This document shows positions 1-5,801 of a DNA stretch of 7,984 bases, piece after piece. Where the stretch lies: positions 1 through 7,984 of the forward strand of contig CALWRL010000031.1 in the NCBI GenBank assembly GCA_944383945.1. The letters are read 5' to 3'. Each line of letters begins with the position of its first letter. Within the stretch, counting starts at the first letter, position 1. The notes under the pieces are model-generated. The model ran no database searches. It saw nothing but the letters and a program-made list of their open reading frames with translations, and was not told the origin of the DNA. A program made the translations under genes and the position numbers. The stretch comes from an uncultured Clostridia bacterium (GTDB lineage: Bacteria; Bacillota; Clostridia; Christensenellales; UBA1242).

Positions 1-1404
1 ATTGACAGGGCTATGACAGGAACAAATGACAAAAGGCCAGCACTTCAACAAATGCTTTATGACAGCAAAAACAAGGGTTTTGATTTTGTTTTGGTGTATA
101 AGTTAGACAGATTTTCAAGATCAAGATATGACAGCTCTGTTAATCGTGCAATATTACTTAAAAATGGTGTTAAACTGATTTCTGCAACTGAAAACATTTC
201 GGACACACCAGAAGGCATAATACTTGATAGTGTGCTCGTTGGACTTGCAGAGTATTATTCTGTTGAACTATCTCAAAAAGTTAAGCGTGGACTAAAAGAA
301 AGCAGAATAAAAGGACTTTTTACTGGTGGCAGAACTCCTTATGGATATAATGTTGTTGACAAGAAAGTTAGTGTTAACGAAGAACAAGCAAACATTGTTA
401 AGTTAATATTTAATGAATACATAAGTGGAAAATGTATTAAAGACATTGTAAAGATGTTATCTAACAAAGGAATAAAGAACGCATACGGCAAAGAATGGAC
501 AATAAACTCTGTTTCAAGAATATTAAGAAATGAAAACTACAAAGGTTGTGTATATGCAGATGGTACTGTTTACACAAATATTTTTCCTGCAATAATAAGT
601 GAACAACTTTTTGATGAAGTAAATGAAAAACTAAAAACTTCAAAAAGGACTTCTGCTCACCATAAAACAGAAGTTAATTATCTTTTAAGTGGCAAGTTAA
701 TTTGTGGCCAATGTGGTAGTTTAATGACCGGAGATAGTGGTAAAGGTAAACTTGGCACAATTTACAATTATTATAAATGCTTTACAAAAAAGAAAAATAA
801 ATCTAAATGCGATAAGAAATCTGTTTCTAAAAATTATATAGAAGAAATAGTTTTATCTGCAACGCAAGAATTTATGCAACATACAAACTTAAAAAGTATA
901 AGTAAAGTATTGGCTGATATATATAACAAAAGCATTGAAAAAGACACAATTTTAGAAAGTCTAAATAAAGAACTTCAAGACAACAACAAAAAGTTAAAGA
1001 ATATTTTAACTGCTCTTGAAAATGGAATTTTTAACGACACAACAAACGATAGAATGAAAGAACTTGAAGTTAGAATACGAGAAATAAAAGAAAAAATTGC
1101 TAGCAGACAAATGCTAACAATTAAACCATTAAGTGAAGAACTTGTATATGAATATTTAAAGTCTTTTAAAGATTTGGATTATTCTCTTGAAAATGCAAAA
1201 CAAAGACTAATTGATATGTTTGTAAATAGAGTTGTTTTATATGATGACCATTGTGAAATTTACTTTAATATAACAAGTGATAAAAGTAAACAATTAAGGT
1301 TGAGTGAAAAGCCAGATATATCAAAAGAAATTGAATATATAGAAAATAAAAAGGAGCAATCAAGCCCAAAGGGTTCGGATTGCTCGCAATTGGCGGAGAG
1401 TTAG
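1..1404 (+). CDS. Large serine recombinase (site-specific integrase), 5' end outside the window
   Basis: This enzyme cuts and rejoins DNA to integrate or excise a mobile element. The frame is open from base 1, and residues upstream of the ATG at base 13 (I-D-R-A) already match the family, so that ATG is internal and the catalytic serine lies off the left edge. Counting from it: the end of the resolvase catalytic domain with the LDRFSR arginine motif (31-36), a recombinase DNA-binding domain (about 95-215), a zinc ribbon with C231, C234, C256 and C266, a Lys/Glu-rich coiled coil (about 305-365) and a C-terminal beta segment with VVLYDDHCEIYF (407-418). The last four sense codons and the stop are antisense to the 3' end of tRNA-Ser(UGA), so the tail is probably set by the integration site. 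It is likely the integrase of the element to the left. Family assignment is firm; whether it is active cannot be judged. Confidence 0.93.
   Translation: MDRAMTGTNDKRPALQQMLYDSKNKGFDFVLVYKLDRFSRSRYDSSVNRAILLKNGVKLISATENISDTPEGIILDSVLVGLAEYYSVELSQKVKRGLKESRIKGLFTGGRTPYGYNVVDKKVSVNEEQANIVKLIFNEYISGKCIKDIVKMLSNKGIKNAYGKEWTINSVSRILRNENYKGCVYADGTVYTNIFPAIISEQLFDEVNEKLKTSKRTSAHHKTEVNYLLSGKLICGQCGSLMTGDSGKGKLGTIYNYYKCFTKKKNKSKCDKKSVSKNYIEEIVLSATQEFMQHTNLKSISKVLADIYNKSIEKDTILESLNKELQDNNKKLKNILTALENGIFNDTTNDRMKELEVRIREIKEKIASRQMLTIKPLSEELVYEYLKSFKDLDYSLENAKQRLIDMFVNRVVLYDDHCEIYFNITSDKSKQLRLSEKPDISKEIEYIENKKEQSSPKGSDCSQLAES
1342..1385 (-). terminator. Intrinsic terminator of tRNA-Ser(UGA), inside the recombinase 3' coding end
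   Basis: Read on the minus strand, an 8-bp stem (GAGCAATC paired with GATTGCTC; plus-strand arms 1354-1361 and 1378-1385) encloses a nested CCC/GGG helix. It is followed by CTTTTTATTTTC, a typical U-tract. It begins only 5 bases after the tRNA 3' CCA, so it terminates the tRNA transcript. On the plus strand the same bases encode the last residues of the recombinase. Confidence 0.8.
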
Positions 1405-1415
1405 GGATTCGAACC
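1387..1415. other. Candidate attachment site (att) in the tRNA-Ser 3' end
   Basis: The recombinase stop codon (TAG, 1402-1404) falls within the tRNA acceptor stem, and the overlap covers the CCA end and the discriminator base. A crossover in or near this segment would keep an intact tRNA while supplying the integrase with its last codons. The exact core cannot be located without the other junction or an empty site. Confidence 0.35.
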
Positions 1416-1478
1416 CCAGGTAGCTTTCACTACAACGGTTTTCAAGACCGCCGCTTTCGACCGCTCAGCCAACTCTCC
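1391..1478 (-). tRNA. tRNA-Ser (anticodon UGA)
   Basis: The minus strand folds as a class II tRNA. The acceptor stem GGAGAGT pairs with ACTCTCC, the discriminator is G and the CCA end is encoded (plus-strand TGG at 1391-1393). The anticodon loop CTTGAAA gives anticodon TGA, which reads UCN serine codons. A long variable arm typical of serine tRNAs precedes the T arm, whose loop is GGTTCGAATCC. The gene has its own promoter and terminator. Its 3' end overlaps the recombinase coding sequence by 14 bases. Confidence 0.96.
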
Positions 1479-1491
1479 ATAGACTTATTTT

Positions 1492-1520
1492 AAAATATCA
1501 TATAAATAATTTTTTTGCAA
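1492..1520 (-). promoter_or_regulatory. Sigma-A-type promoter of tRNA-Ser(UGA)
   Basis: On the minus strand there is a -35 TTGCAA (1515-1520), a 17-base spacer and a -10 TATTTT (1492-1497). The predicted start is about 6-8 bases before the mature tRNA 5' end at 1478. The spacing is ideal and the hexamers are moderate matches. Confidence 0.55.
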
Positions 1521-1669
1521 GCGTTTATTTAAAAATTTTTTATTAATTGATTCGTAGGTGAAGTTTTTTCTTTCGTCTAATAGGAATTAAACTTTATTGC
1601 TTGATATTTTATGTTCGAATTTTGTATTAGTTAGAAAAATAGTATTTAAAGTGCTTAAATTTATTAATA

Positions 1670-1696
1670 ACACATTTTTTACCTTCTTCATATTAT
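1670..1696 (+). promoter_or_regulatory. Possible sporulation (sigma-K/sigma-E type) promoter of the collagen-like gene
   Basis: CATATTAT at 1689-1696 fits the CATAnnnT form of the -10 element used by mother-cell sporulation sigma factors. An ACA lies 16 bases upstream (1670-1672), as expected for a sigma-K -35. No better sigma-A promoter is obvious in the 250-base gap 1479-1728, which otherwise holds only the divergent tRNA promoter and AT-rich sequence. Such short matches can arise by chance in AT-rich DNA; the support is mainly that the downstream protein resembles spore-surface collagens. Confidence 0.4.
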
Positions 1697-1728
1697 GAAT
1701 TGAAATTTAATATTCAAAGGAGGAAAAT

Positions 1729-2901
1729 ATGTCGTGTAATTTTTTTGGAAACAATTGTTGCAGAGTATCTAATTGTTGCAAACAAAACAGATATTTAACA
1801 ACTCGTGTTACAGGACCAACAGGGCCAACTGGCGCAACTGGGCCAACTGGACCAACAGGACCAACTGGGCCAACTGGACCAACGGGAGCAACTGTTGTTA
1901 CTGTTGATGTTATTGCCACAAATACTTTACCAGCTGGAGAACCAGCAGCTGTTGTTCAAAGTGGCGCTGGGTCTACTGCCGATTTAAGCTTTTTTATTCC
2001 ACAAGGTGAAACGGGCCCAACCGGACCAACTGGTCCAACTGGACCACAAGGTACAACCGGGGCAACAGGAGCAACTGGAGCAACAGGTCCTACAGGCCCT
2101 ACAGGGCCAGCTGGAGCTACTGGGGCAACTGGAGCGACAGGACCAACCGGACCAACTGGTCCAACAGGCGCTACGGGTTCAGCTGGTGCAACTGGAGCAA
2201 CAGGGGCTACGGGGCCTACAGGACCAACCGGACCATCAGGGGCAACCGGAACTCAAGGTTTAACAGGAGCAACAGGACCAACTGGGCCAACTGGACCGCA
2301 AGGAGCAGCTGGTACAACTGGAGCTGCTGGAGCAACAGGACCAACTGGTCCAACAGGTCCGACAGGACCAACGGGACCAACAGGCGCTCAAGGTATTCAA
2401 GGGCTTAAAGGGGATACAGGAGATATTGGTCCAACCGGACCAACTGGTGTTGGACTTAATGCTTATGGAGGATTATATAATAATGCCTCACAAACTCCAT
2501 CTTTAGCGTCGCAAAACACTTACACTCAAGTTGAATTAAACACTGAAATGCCTTTGGAAAACTGCACAACAGCAACAAACCAAATAACTGTTTTGCAAGC
2601 TGGTGACTACGAAATTAATTATCATATTCAAATTAATTCAACTCAAGAAAGAACATTTAATGTAACAGCAAGAAACAACACAACACCTATTGATTCATCT
2701 ACTGTTGAAAAAACAGCACTAGAAACTGCAACTGGAGGAACTTTTGTTGCTGATTGCACAAGCTCGGTTATAGTTACGTTAAGCGCAAATGATGTAATAG
2801 ATGTTGCAATAGCTTCTACAACAGATCCATCAGGAGCAACAGTAACTATATTGGAAAATGGAGATGCAACATTAACCGTTAAAAAATTAAATAATGCCTA
2901 A
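1729..2901 (+). CDS. Collagen-like (Gly-X-Y) surface protein, BclA-like, probable spore coat or exosporium filament
   Basis: A predicted trimeric filament protein of the spore or cell surface. In order: a Cys-rich N-terminus without a signal peptide (C3, C10, C11, C16, C17); nine Gly-X-Y triplets (29-55); a 37-residue non-collagen insert rich in V, A and G (56-92); 49 unbroken triplets (93-239), mostly GPT and GAT; and a 150-residue C-terminal domain starting GLNAYGGLYNN that resembles the BclA/TNF-like jelly roll which trimerises such proteins. Threonine in the Y position is a known glycosylation site in BclA. The lack of a secretion signal fits a protein made in the mother cell and assembled on the spore. 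The ATG at 1729 has a strong AAAGGAGG (1716-1723) 5 bases upstream. A terminator follows, so it is probably monocistronic. Family is firm; spore location is inferred from the CwlD-like gene nearby and the promoter candidate. Confidence 0.9.
   Translation: MSCNFFGNNCCRVSNCCKQNRYLTTRVTGPTGPTGATGPTGPTGPTGPTGPTGATVVTVDVIATNTLPAGEPAAVVQSGAGSTADLSFFIPQGETGPTGPTGPTGPQGTTGATGATGATGPTGPTGPAGATGATGATGPTGPTGPTGATGSAGATGATGATGPTGPTGPSGATGTQGLTGATGPTGPTGPQGAAGTTGAAGATGPTGPTGPTGPTGPTGAQGIQGLKGDTGDIGPTGPTGVGLNAYGGLYNNASQTPSLASQNTYTQVELNTEMPLENCTTATNQITVLQAGDYEINYHIQINSTQERTFNVTARNNTTPIDSSTVEKTALETATGGTFVADCTSSVIVTLSANDVIDVAIASTTDPSGATVTILENGDATLTVKKLNNA
1813..1893 (+). repeat. Collagen-coding 9-bp repeats, block 1
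   Basis: Nine Gly-X-Y codon triplets, mostly variants of GGACCAACT. Third positions vary, so the DNA copies are not identical although the protein repeat is. Confidence 0.85.
2005..2445 (+). repeat. Collagen-coding 9-bp repeats, block 2
   Basis: Forty-nine consecutive Gly-X-Y triplets without a break in the glycine period. Short super-repeats of GPT-GPT-GPT and GAT-GAT-GAT alternate. Blocks of this kind commonly change length between strains by slippage or recombination. Confidence 0.88.
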
Positions 2902-2917
2902 TTAATAAAAAATGTTA

Positions 2918-2951
2918 AAATAAATCACCTTTTGTGGGTGATTTATTTTTT
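2918..2951 (+). terminator. Intrinsic terminator of the collagen-like gene
   Basis: A perfect 12-bp stem (AAATAAATCACC, 2918-2929, with GGTGATTTATTT, 2937-2948) with a 7-base loop is followed by more T residues. It lies 16 bases after the stop codon. The next gene's promoter starts inside its T-tract. Confidence 0.88.
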
Positions 2952-2975
2952 CATACTCCTTTTTTGTTGTATAAT
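2948..2975 (+). promoter_or_regulatory. Promoter of fhs
   Basis: A perfect -10 TATAAT (2970-2975) with a weak -35 TTTTCA (2948-2953) at 16-base spacing. The start would fall near 2982, giving a very short leader that begins almost at the ribosome binding site GGAG (2983-2986). Confidence 0.55.
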
Positions 2976-2992
2976 TTTTTTCGGAGTGTAAT

Positions 2993-4633
2993 ATGACAGA
3001 TATTGAAATAGCAAGAAATGCTAAAATTTTAAATATTAAAAAAATTGCAAATGCAATTAAATTAAAAAAATGTGATTTGTTTTTTTATGGTAATAAATTT
3101 GCTAAAATTATAAACTATAAAAAGAAAACAAAAAGCGGAAAATTAATTTTAGTTACAGCAATTAACCCAACTTCAAGCGGAATTGGGAAAACCACTGTTT
3201 CAATTGGTTTAGCTGATGCATTTAAAATTTTAAAAAAAAGCGTGTGTTTGTCTCTTAGAGAACCTTCGCTTGGCCCTGTTTTTGGAATAAAAGGTGGAGC
3301 AACAGGCGGAGGATACAGCCAAATTGTTCCCATGGAAGATATTAACTTGCATTTCACAGGAGATTTTCACGCTATCACAAGTGCCAATAATTTGCTTAGC
3401 AGTTTAATAGACAACCATATATTTCAAGGAAATGAGCTTAAAATTGATAAAGTTGTTTTTAAAAGATGTTTAGATGTTAATGATAGAGCACTTAGAAATG
3501 TTAAAGTTTCTTTAAGCAAAGGTTTAAAACCCAGAGATGAAGAGTTTACAATAACTGCAGCAAGTGAAATTATGGCAATTTTAAGTCTTGCGAGCGATTT
3601 TGAAGATTTGAAGATTAGACTCGGAAATATTTTAATTGGTTTTACAAAAAATAATAAACCGATTTATGCTAAAGATATTAATGCACAAGAATCAATGACA
3701 ATTTTACTTAAAGACGCAATAAAACCAAATTTAGTGCAAACAATTGGAAATGTCCCTGCCGTTGTTCATTGTGGCCCATTTGCCAACATTGCTCATGGGT
3801 GTAGCAGTTTAATTGCAACAAATTTTGCTATTAACAATTCAAATTATGCTATAACAGAAGCGGGATTTGGAAGCGATTTGGGTGCTGAAAAATTCTTTAA
3901 CATTGTATGTAGAAAAGGTGGTTTAAAACCAAACTGTGTTGTACTGGTTGCAACTTTAAGAGCTTTAAAACTACATGGTGGCGAATTAAAGGAAAATCTA
4001 TCAAATTTAAATTTAGACGCGATAGAAAAGGGTTTGTGCAATTTAGACGCTCATATAAAAATATTAAAGAATTTTAATATACCTTTTGTTGTTACATTAA
4101 ATTTGTTTAAAGATGATAACAAAGATGAAATTGAACTTGTTAAAAATCATGTTATCCAACTTGGCGTTTGCTTTGAAACATGCAATGTTTGGGAGCAAGG
4201 CGGGAAAGGAGCAATTAACCTTGCTAAACAAGTTATCAAACAATGTGAAAAACCTTCTAGTTTAAATTACTTATATAACTTAGAAGACTCTGTTAAAGAA
4301 AAAATTAAAAAACTTGCAAAAAAAGTTTATGGAACAAGCAAAATTTTATATTCTGAACAAGCTATAAAATCTTTGAAATTGATTGATAAACTAAATTTAT
4401 CTAATTATCCAATTTGTGTTGCAAAAACTCAATACAGTCTTTCCGATAATTTAAAATTAATTGGCAATCCAAAAGATTTTGAATTAACCGTTAGAGATAT
4501 AGAAATTAGAAACGGTGCAGAATTTTTGGTTGTTTTATTAGGAAACATGTTACTTATGCCAGGGCTTTCAAAAACTCCAGCAGCTAATAACATGAAAATT
4601 GACTGCAACGAAAAAATTGAGGGTCTTTTCTAG
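2993..4633 (+). CDS. fhs: Formate-tetrahydrofolate ligase (FTHFS)
   Basis: This cytoplasmic enzyme makes 10-formyl-tetrahydrofolate from formate, THF and ATP. It feeds purine and formyl-Met synthesis and, in acetogens, the Wood-Ljungdahl methyl branch. At 546 residues it is close to the usual 555-560. Hallmarks include LREPSLGPVFGIKGGATGGG (88-107), the adjoining PMEDINLHFTGDFHAIT segment (113-129), FANIAHGC (263-270), TEAGFGSDLGAEKFF (288-302) and AKTQYSLSDN (477-486). The ATP loop reads NPTSSGIGKTT (58-68), where typical members have NPTPAGEGKTT; the Lys and Thr residues are kept. The start ATG has GGAG 6 bases upstream. No other folate gene is visible, so the metabolic role cannot be narrowed. 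No convincing terminator separates it from the cwlD-like gene 35 bases downstream. Identification is firm; the sequence is somewhat divergent. Confidence 0.96.
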   Translation: MTDIEIARNAKILNIKKIANAIKLKKCDLFFYGNKFAKIINYKKKTKSGKLILVTAINPTSSGIGKTTVSIGLADAFKILKKSVCLSLREPSLGPVFGIKGGATGGGYSQIVPMEDINLHFTGDFHAITSANNLLSSLIDNHIFQGNELKIDKVVFKRCLDVNDRALRNVKVSLSKGLKPRDEEFTITAASEIMAILSLASDFEDLKIRLGNILIGFTKNNKPIYAKDINAQESMTILLKDAIKPNLVQTIGNVPAVVHCGPFANIAHGCSSLIATNFAINNSNYAITEAGFGSDLGAEKFFNIVCRKGGLKPNCVVLVATLRALKLHGGELKENLSNLNLDAIEKGLCNLDAHIKILKNFNIPFVVTLNLFKDDNKDEIELVKNHVIQLGVCFETCNVWEQGGKGAINLAKQVIKQCEKPSSLNYLYNLEDSVKEKIKKLAKKVYGTSKILYSEQAIKSLKLIDKLNLSNYPICVAKTQYSLSDNLKLIGNPKDFELTVRDIEIRNGAEFLVVLLGNMLLMPGLSKTPAANNMKIDCNEKIEGLF

Positions 4634-4669
4634 ATAATATATTTTGCTTGCTTAGAATATATTATTCTA
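4631..4669 (+). promoter_or_regulatory. AT-rich inverted repeat between fhs stop and cwlD start
   Basis: The left arm TAGATAATATATT (4631-4643) pairs with AATATATTATTCTA (4656-4669), with one bulged base, around a 12-base loop. It begins on the fhs stop codon and ends on the first base of the cwlD ATG. No T-tract follows, so it is not a standard terminator; it could hide the cwlD start in a read-through transcript or be an operator. In AT-rich DNA it may also be incidental. Confidence 0.4.
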
Positions 4670-5367
4670 TGAAAAAATTAAAAAATCTTAAATTTGTTGT
4701 AATCAAAAAAAACACAATTTTATTGTTTATCTCTTTAATTATTATTTTATCATGTTTTGCATTTTTACCTACAATTATAACAGCGTCTCCTAGAAATGCT
4801 TTAACAATTGTTATAGATGCTGGGCATGGAGGAATTGATGCTGGTTGTGAAGGTTTTTTAGAAGGTAGCAATGAACGCGAGTTAAATCTTGTTTATGCAC
4901 AAACATTAAAAAAGTTTTTTGAAGATTATGGCATTAATGTTGTTATGACTAGAACAACCACCGATGGGTTATATTCTGCTTTGGCTACGAATAAAAAGAA
5001 AGATGATATGGAAAAAAGAAGACAAATAATTGAAAAATCTAATGCAAATATCGTTATCAGTTTGCACATGAACGCATATCCGCTTTCTTCTGTTAGAGGG
5101 GCTCAAGCATTTTTCAATCCGGAAAATGAAGCTTCTTATAATTTAGCAAACAGTATACAAAATGAGTTTATAGCTAATTTGCCTTATGCAAAAAAATCGG
5201 CTTTGAAAGGAGATTATTATATCTTAAACTGCACAAACATTCCTTCGGTTATAATCGAGTGTGGGTATCTAAGCAACAGCGAAGAAGAGCTGTTATTGTT
5301 GTCTGATGAATACAGGGAAAAAGTTTGTTACACAATTTTTTATGGTGTTGTTAAATTTTTAGGGTAA
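4669..5367 (+). CDS. cwlD: N-acetylmuramoyl-L-alanine amidase, CwlD-like (spore cortex)
   Basis: A zinc amidase that removes the peptide side chain from muramic acid. CwlD does this in the spore cortex so that muramic-delta-lactam can form, which is needed for germination. The protein has an N-terminal membrane anchor (about 15-36) and an Amidase_3 domain. The zinc ligands are H53 in DAGHGG, E69 in NERELNL and H133 in SLHMNAYP; the catalytic Glu is E197 in IIECGYLSN. Its 232 residues match the roughly 237 of Bacillus CwlD, and RGAQAFF (143-149) and LSNSEE (201-206) also resemble it. I chose the ATG at 4669; an in-frame TTG at 4648 would add seven residues with no better signal. Neither start has a clear Shine-Dalgarno sequence. 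It may be read through from fhs. It could be another Amidase_3 cell-wall hydrolase, but length and motifs favour CwlD. Confidence 0.8.
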   Translation: MKKLKNLKFVVIKKNTILLFISLIIILSCFAFLPTIITASPRNALTIVIDAGHGGIDAGCEGFLEGSNERELNLVYAQTLKKFFEDYGINVVMTRTTTDGLYSALATNKKKDDMEKRRQIIEKSNANIVISLHMNAYPLSSVRGAQAFFNPENEASYNLANSIQNEFIANLPYAKKSALKGDYYILNCTNIPSVIIECGYLSNSEEELLLLSDEYREKVCYTIFYGVVKFLG

Positions 5368-5370
5368 AAT

Positions 5371-5398
5371 TTGTGTTTTTTTATTTATGTGATATAAT
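5371..5398 (+). promoter_or_regulatory. Extended -10 promoter of the DUF1858 gene
   Basis: A perfect extended -10, TGATATAAT (5390-5398), with a weak TTGTGT (5371-5376) in the -35 place at 16-base spacing. It begins 3 bases after the cwlD stop, giving the small gene its own start about 12 bases before its ribosome binding site's end. Confidence 0.65.
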
Positions 5399-5416
5399 AT
5401 AACGAAGGAGAAAATT

Positions 5417-5662
5417 ATGTGTAACTGTAAAAATAACGAAAAAGTTAGAAATAATTGTGATAACGTTATAACAAAAATTTCTAAAGAAACAACAATAGGT
5501 CAAATTGTTAATTCTAAACCCGAGCTTAGAAAAATTTTAGAAGGTTTTGGTTTACATTGTTTGGGTTGCCCTATGAGCCAAATGGAAACATTGGAAGAAG
5601 CAAGCGAAGTCCATGGAATTGATTTAGAATTTATGTTGGAAAAACTTAACGAAAACTTGTAA
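5417..5662 (+). CDS. DUF1858 / hybrid-cluster-associated redox disulfide domain protein
   Basis: A small cytoplasmic protein (81 residues) made almost wholly of one DUF1858 domain (about 19-80). The signature is GFGLHCLGCPMSQMETLEEA (43-62), with a CxxC pair at C48 and C51. Members occur alone or fused to hybrid-cluster (prismane), ScdA-type or other redox proteins, and the CxxC is thought to act as a redox disulfide; no reaction is established. Here a short extra N-terminus adds C2, C4 and C14, which might bind metal or form further disulfides. The start ATG is preceded by AAGGAG (5405-5410) at 6 bases. It has its own promoter and terminator, so it is probably expressed alone. The convergent neighbour is a peroxiredoxin. 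Domain assignment is firm and function unknown. Confidence 0.9.
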   Translation: MCNCKNNEKVRNNCDNVITKISKETTIGQIVNSKPELRKILEGFGLHCLGCPMSQMETLEEASEVHGIDLEFMLEKLNENL

Positions 5663-5666
5663 TAAT

Positions 5667-5698
5667 AAAAAAGAACCTTATTTTTATGGTTCTTTTTT
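5667..5698 (+). terminator. Intrinsic terminator of the DUF1858 gene
   Basis: An 11-bp stem, AAAAAAGAACC (5667-5677) with GGTTCTTTTTT (5688-5698), has a 10-base loop and ends in a T-run. It starts 4 bases after the stop codon. Confidence 0.85.
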
Positions 5699-5752
5699 AT
5701 ATTTTTATTTTAAATTTGTTGCTGTTATTAATATTTTATATTTATATCTAAT

Positions 5753-5781
5753 AAAAAAAACAAATGTTTTCATTTGTTTTT
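5753..5781 (-). terminator. Intrinsic terminator of the peroxiredoxin gene (possibly bidirectional)
   Basis: A perfect 11-bp stem, AAAAACAAATG (5756-5766) with CATTTGTTTTT (5771-5781), has a 4-base loop. On the minus strand it ends in eight T residues and lies 20 bases past the peroxiredoxin stop. The plus strand also carries a T-run, so it can back up the DUF1858 terminator. The segment 5699-5752 between the two hairpins shows nothing else. Confidence 0.85.
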
Positions 5782-5801
5782 CTATTTTTTATAAACCAAT
5801 A

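Larger units (their letters stand above)
1..1415. mobile_element. Probable end of an integrated element carried by the serine recombinase
   Basis: A large serine recombinase ends inside the 3' end of a tRNA gene, the usual layout for an integrase gene at the edge of an element inserted in a tRNA. The element would extend leftwards out of the window, and the DNA from the tRNA rightwards would be host chromosome. The right boundary given is approximate. No second copy of the tRNA 3' end is present here, so the other attachment site must be outside. This is an inference from gene order; a recombinase relic that merely lies next to a tRNA remains possible. Confidence 0.5.

Noticed and set aside
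461..643. Minus-strand open frame of 60 codons within the recombinase
   Set aside because: Low-complexity product and no ribosome binding site; it is an antisense shadow of a clear gene.
1707..1919. Minus-strand open frame with Gly-Pro-Val repeats
   Set aside because: It is the reverse reading of the collagen repeat and has no start signals.
1805..2263. Plus-strand Gln/Leu-rich frames in the collagen gene
   Set aside because: They are frame-shifted readings of the same 9-bp repeats.
1813..2445. CRISPR-like or tandem-repeat array
   Set aside because: The period is 9 bases, in frame, and encodes Gly-X-Y; there are no spacers.
3115..4041. Minus-strand frames within fhs
   Set aside because: They are antisense to a highly conserved gene and match no family I recognise.
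4648..4668. TTG start giving a 239-residue amidase
   Set aside because: No Shine-Dalgarno sequence; the ATG at 4669 gives a length and N-terminus closer to CwlD.
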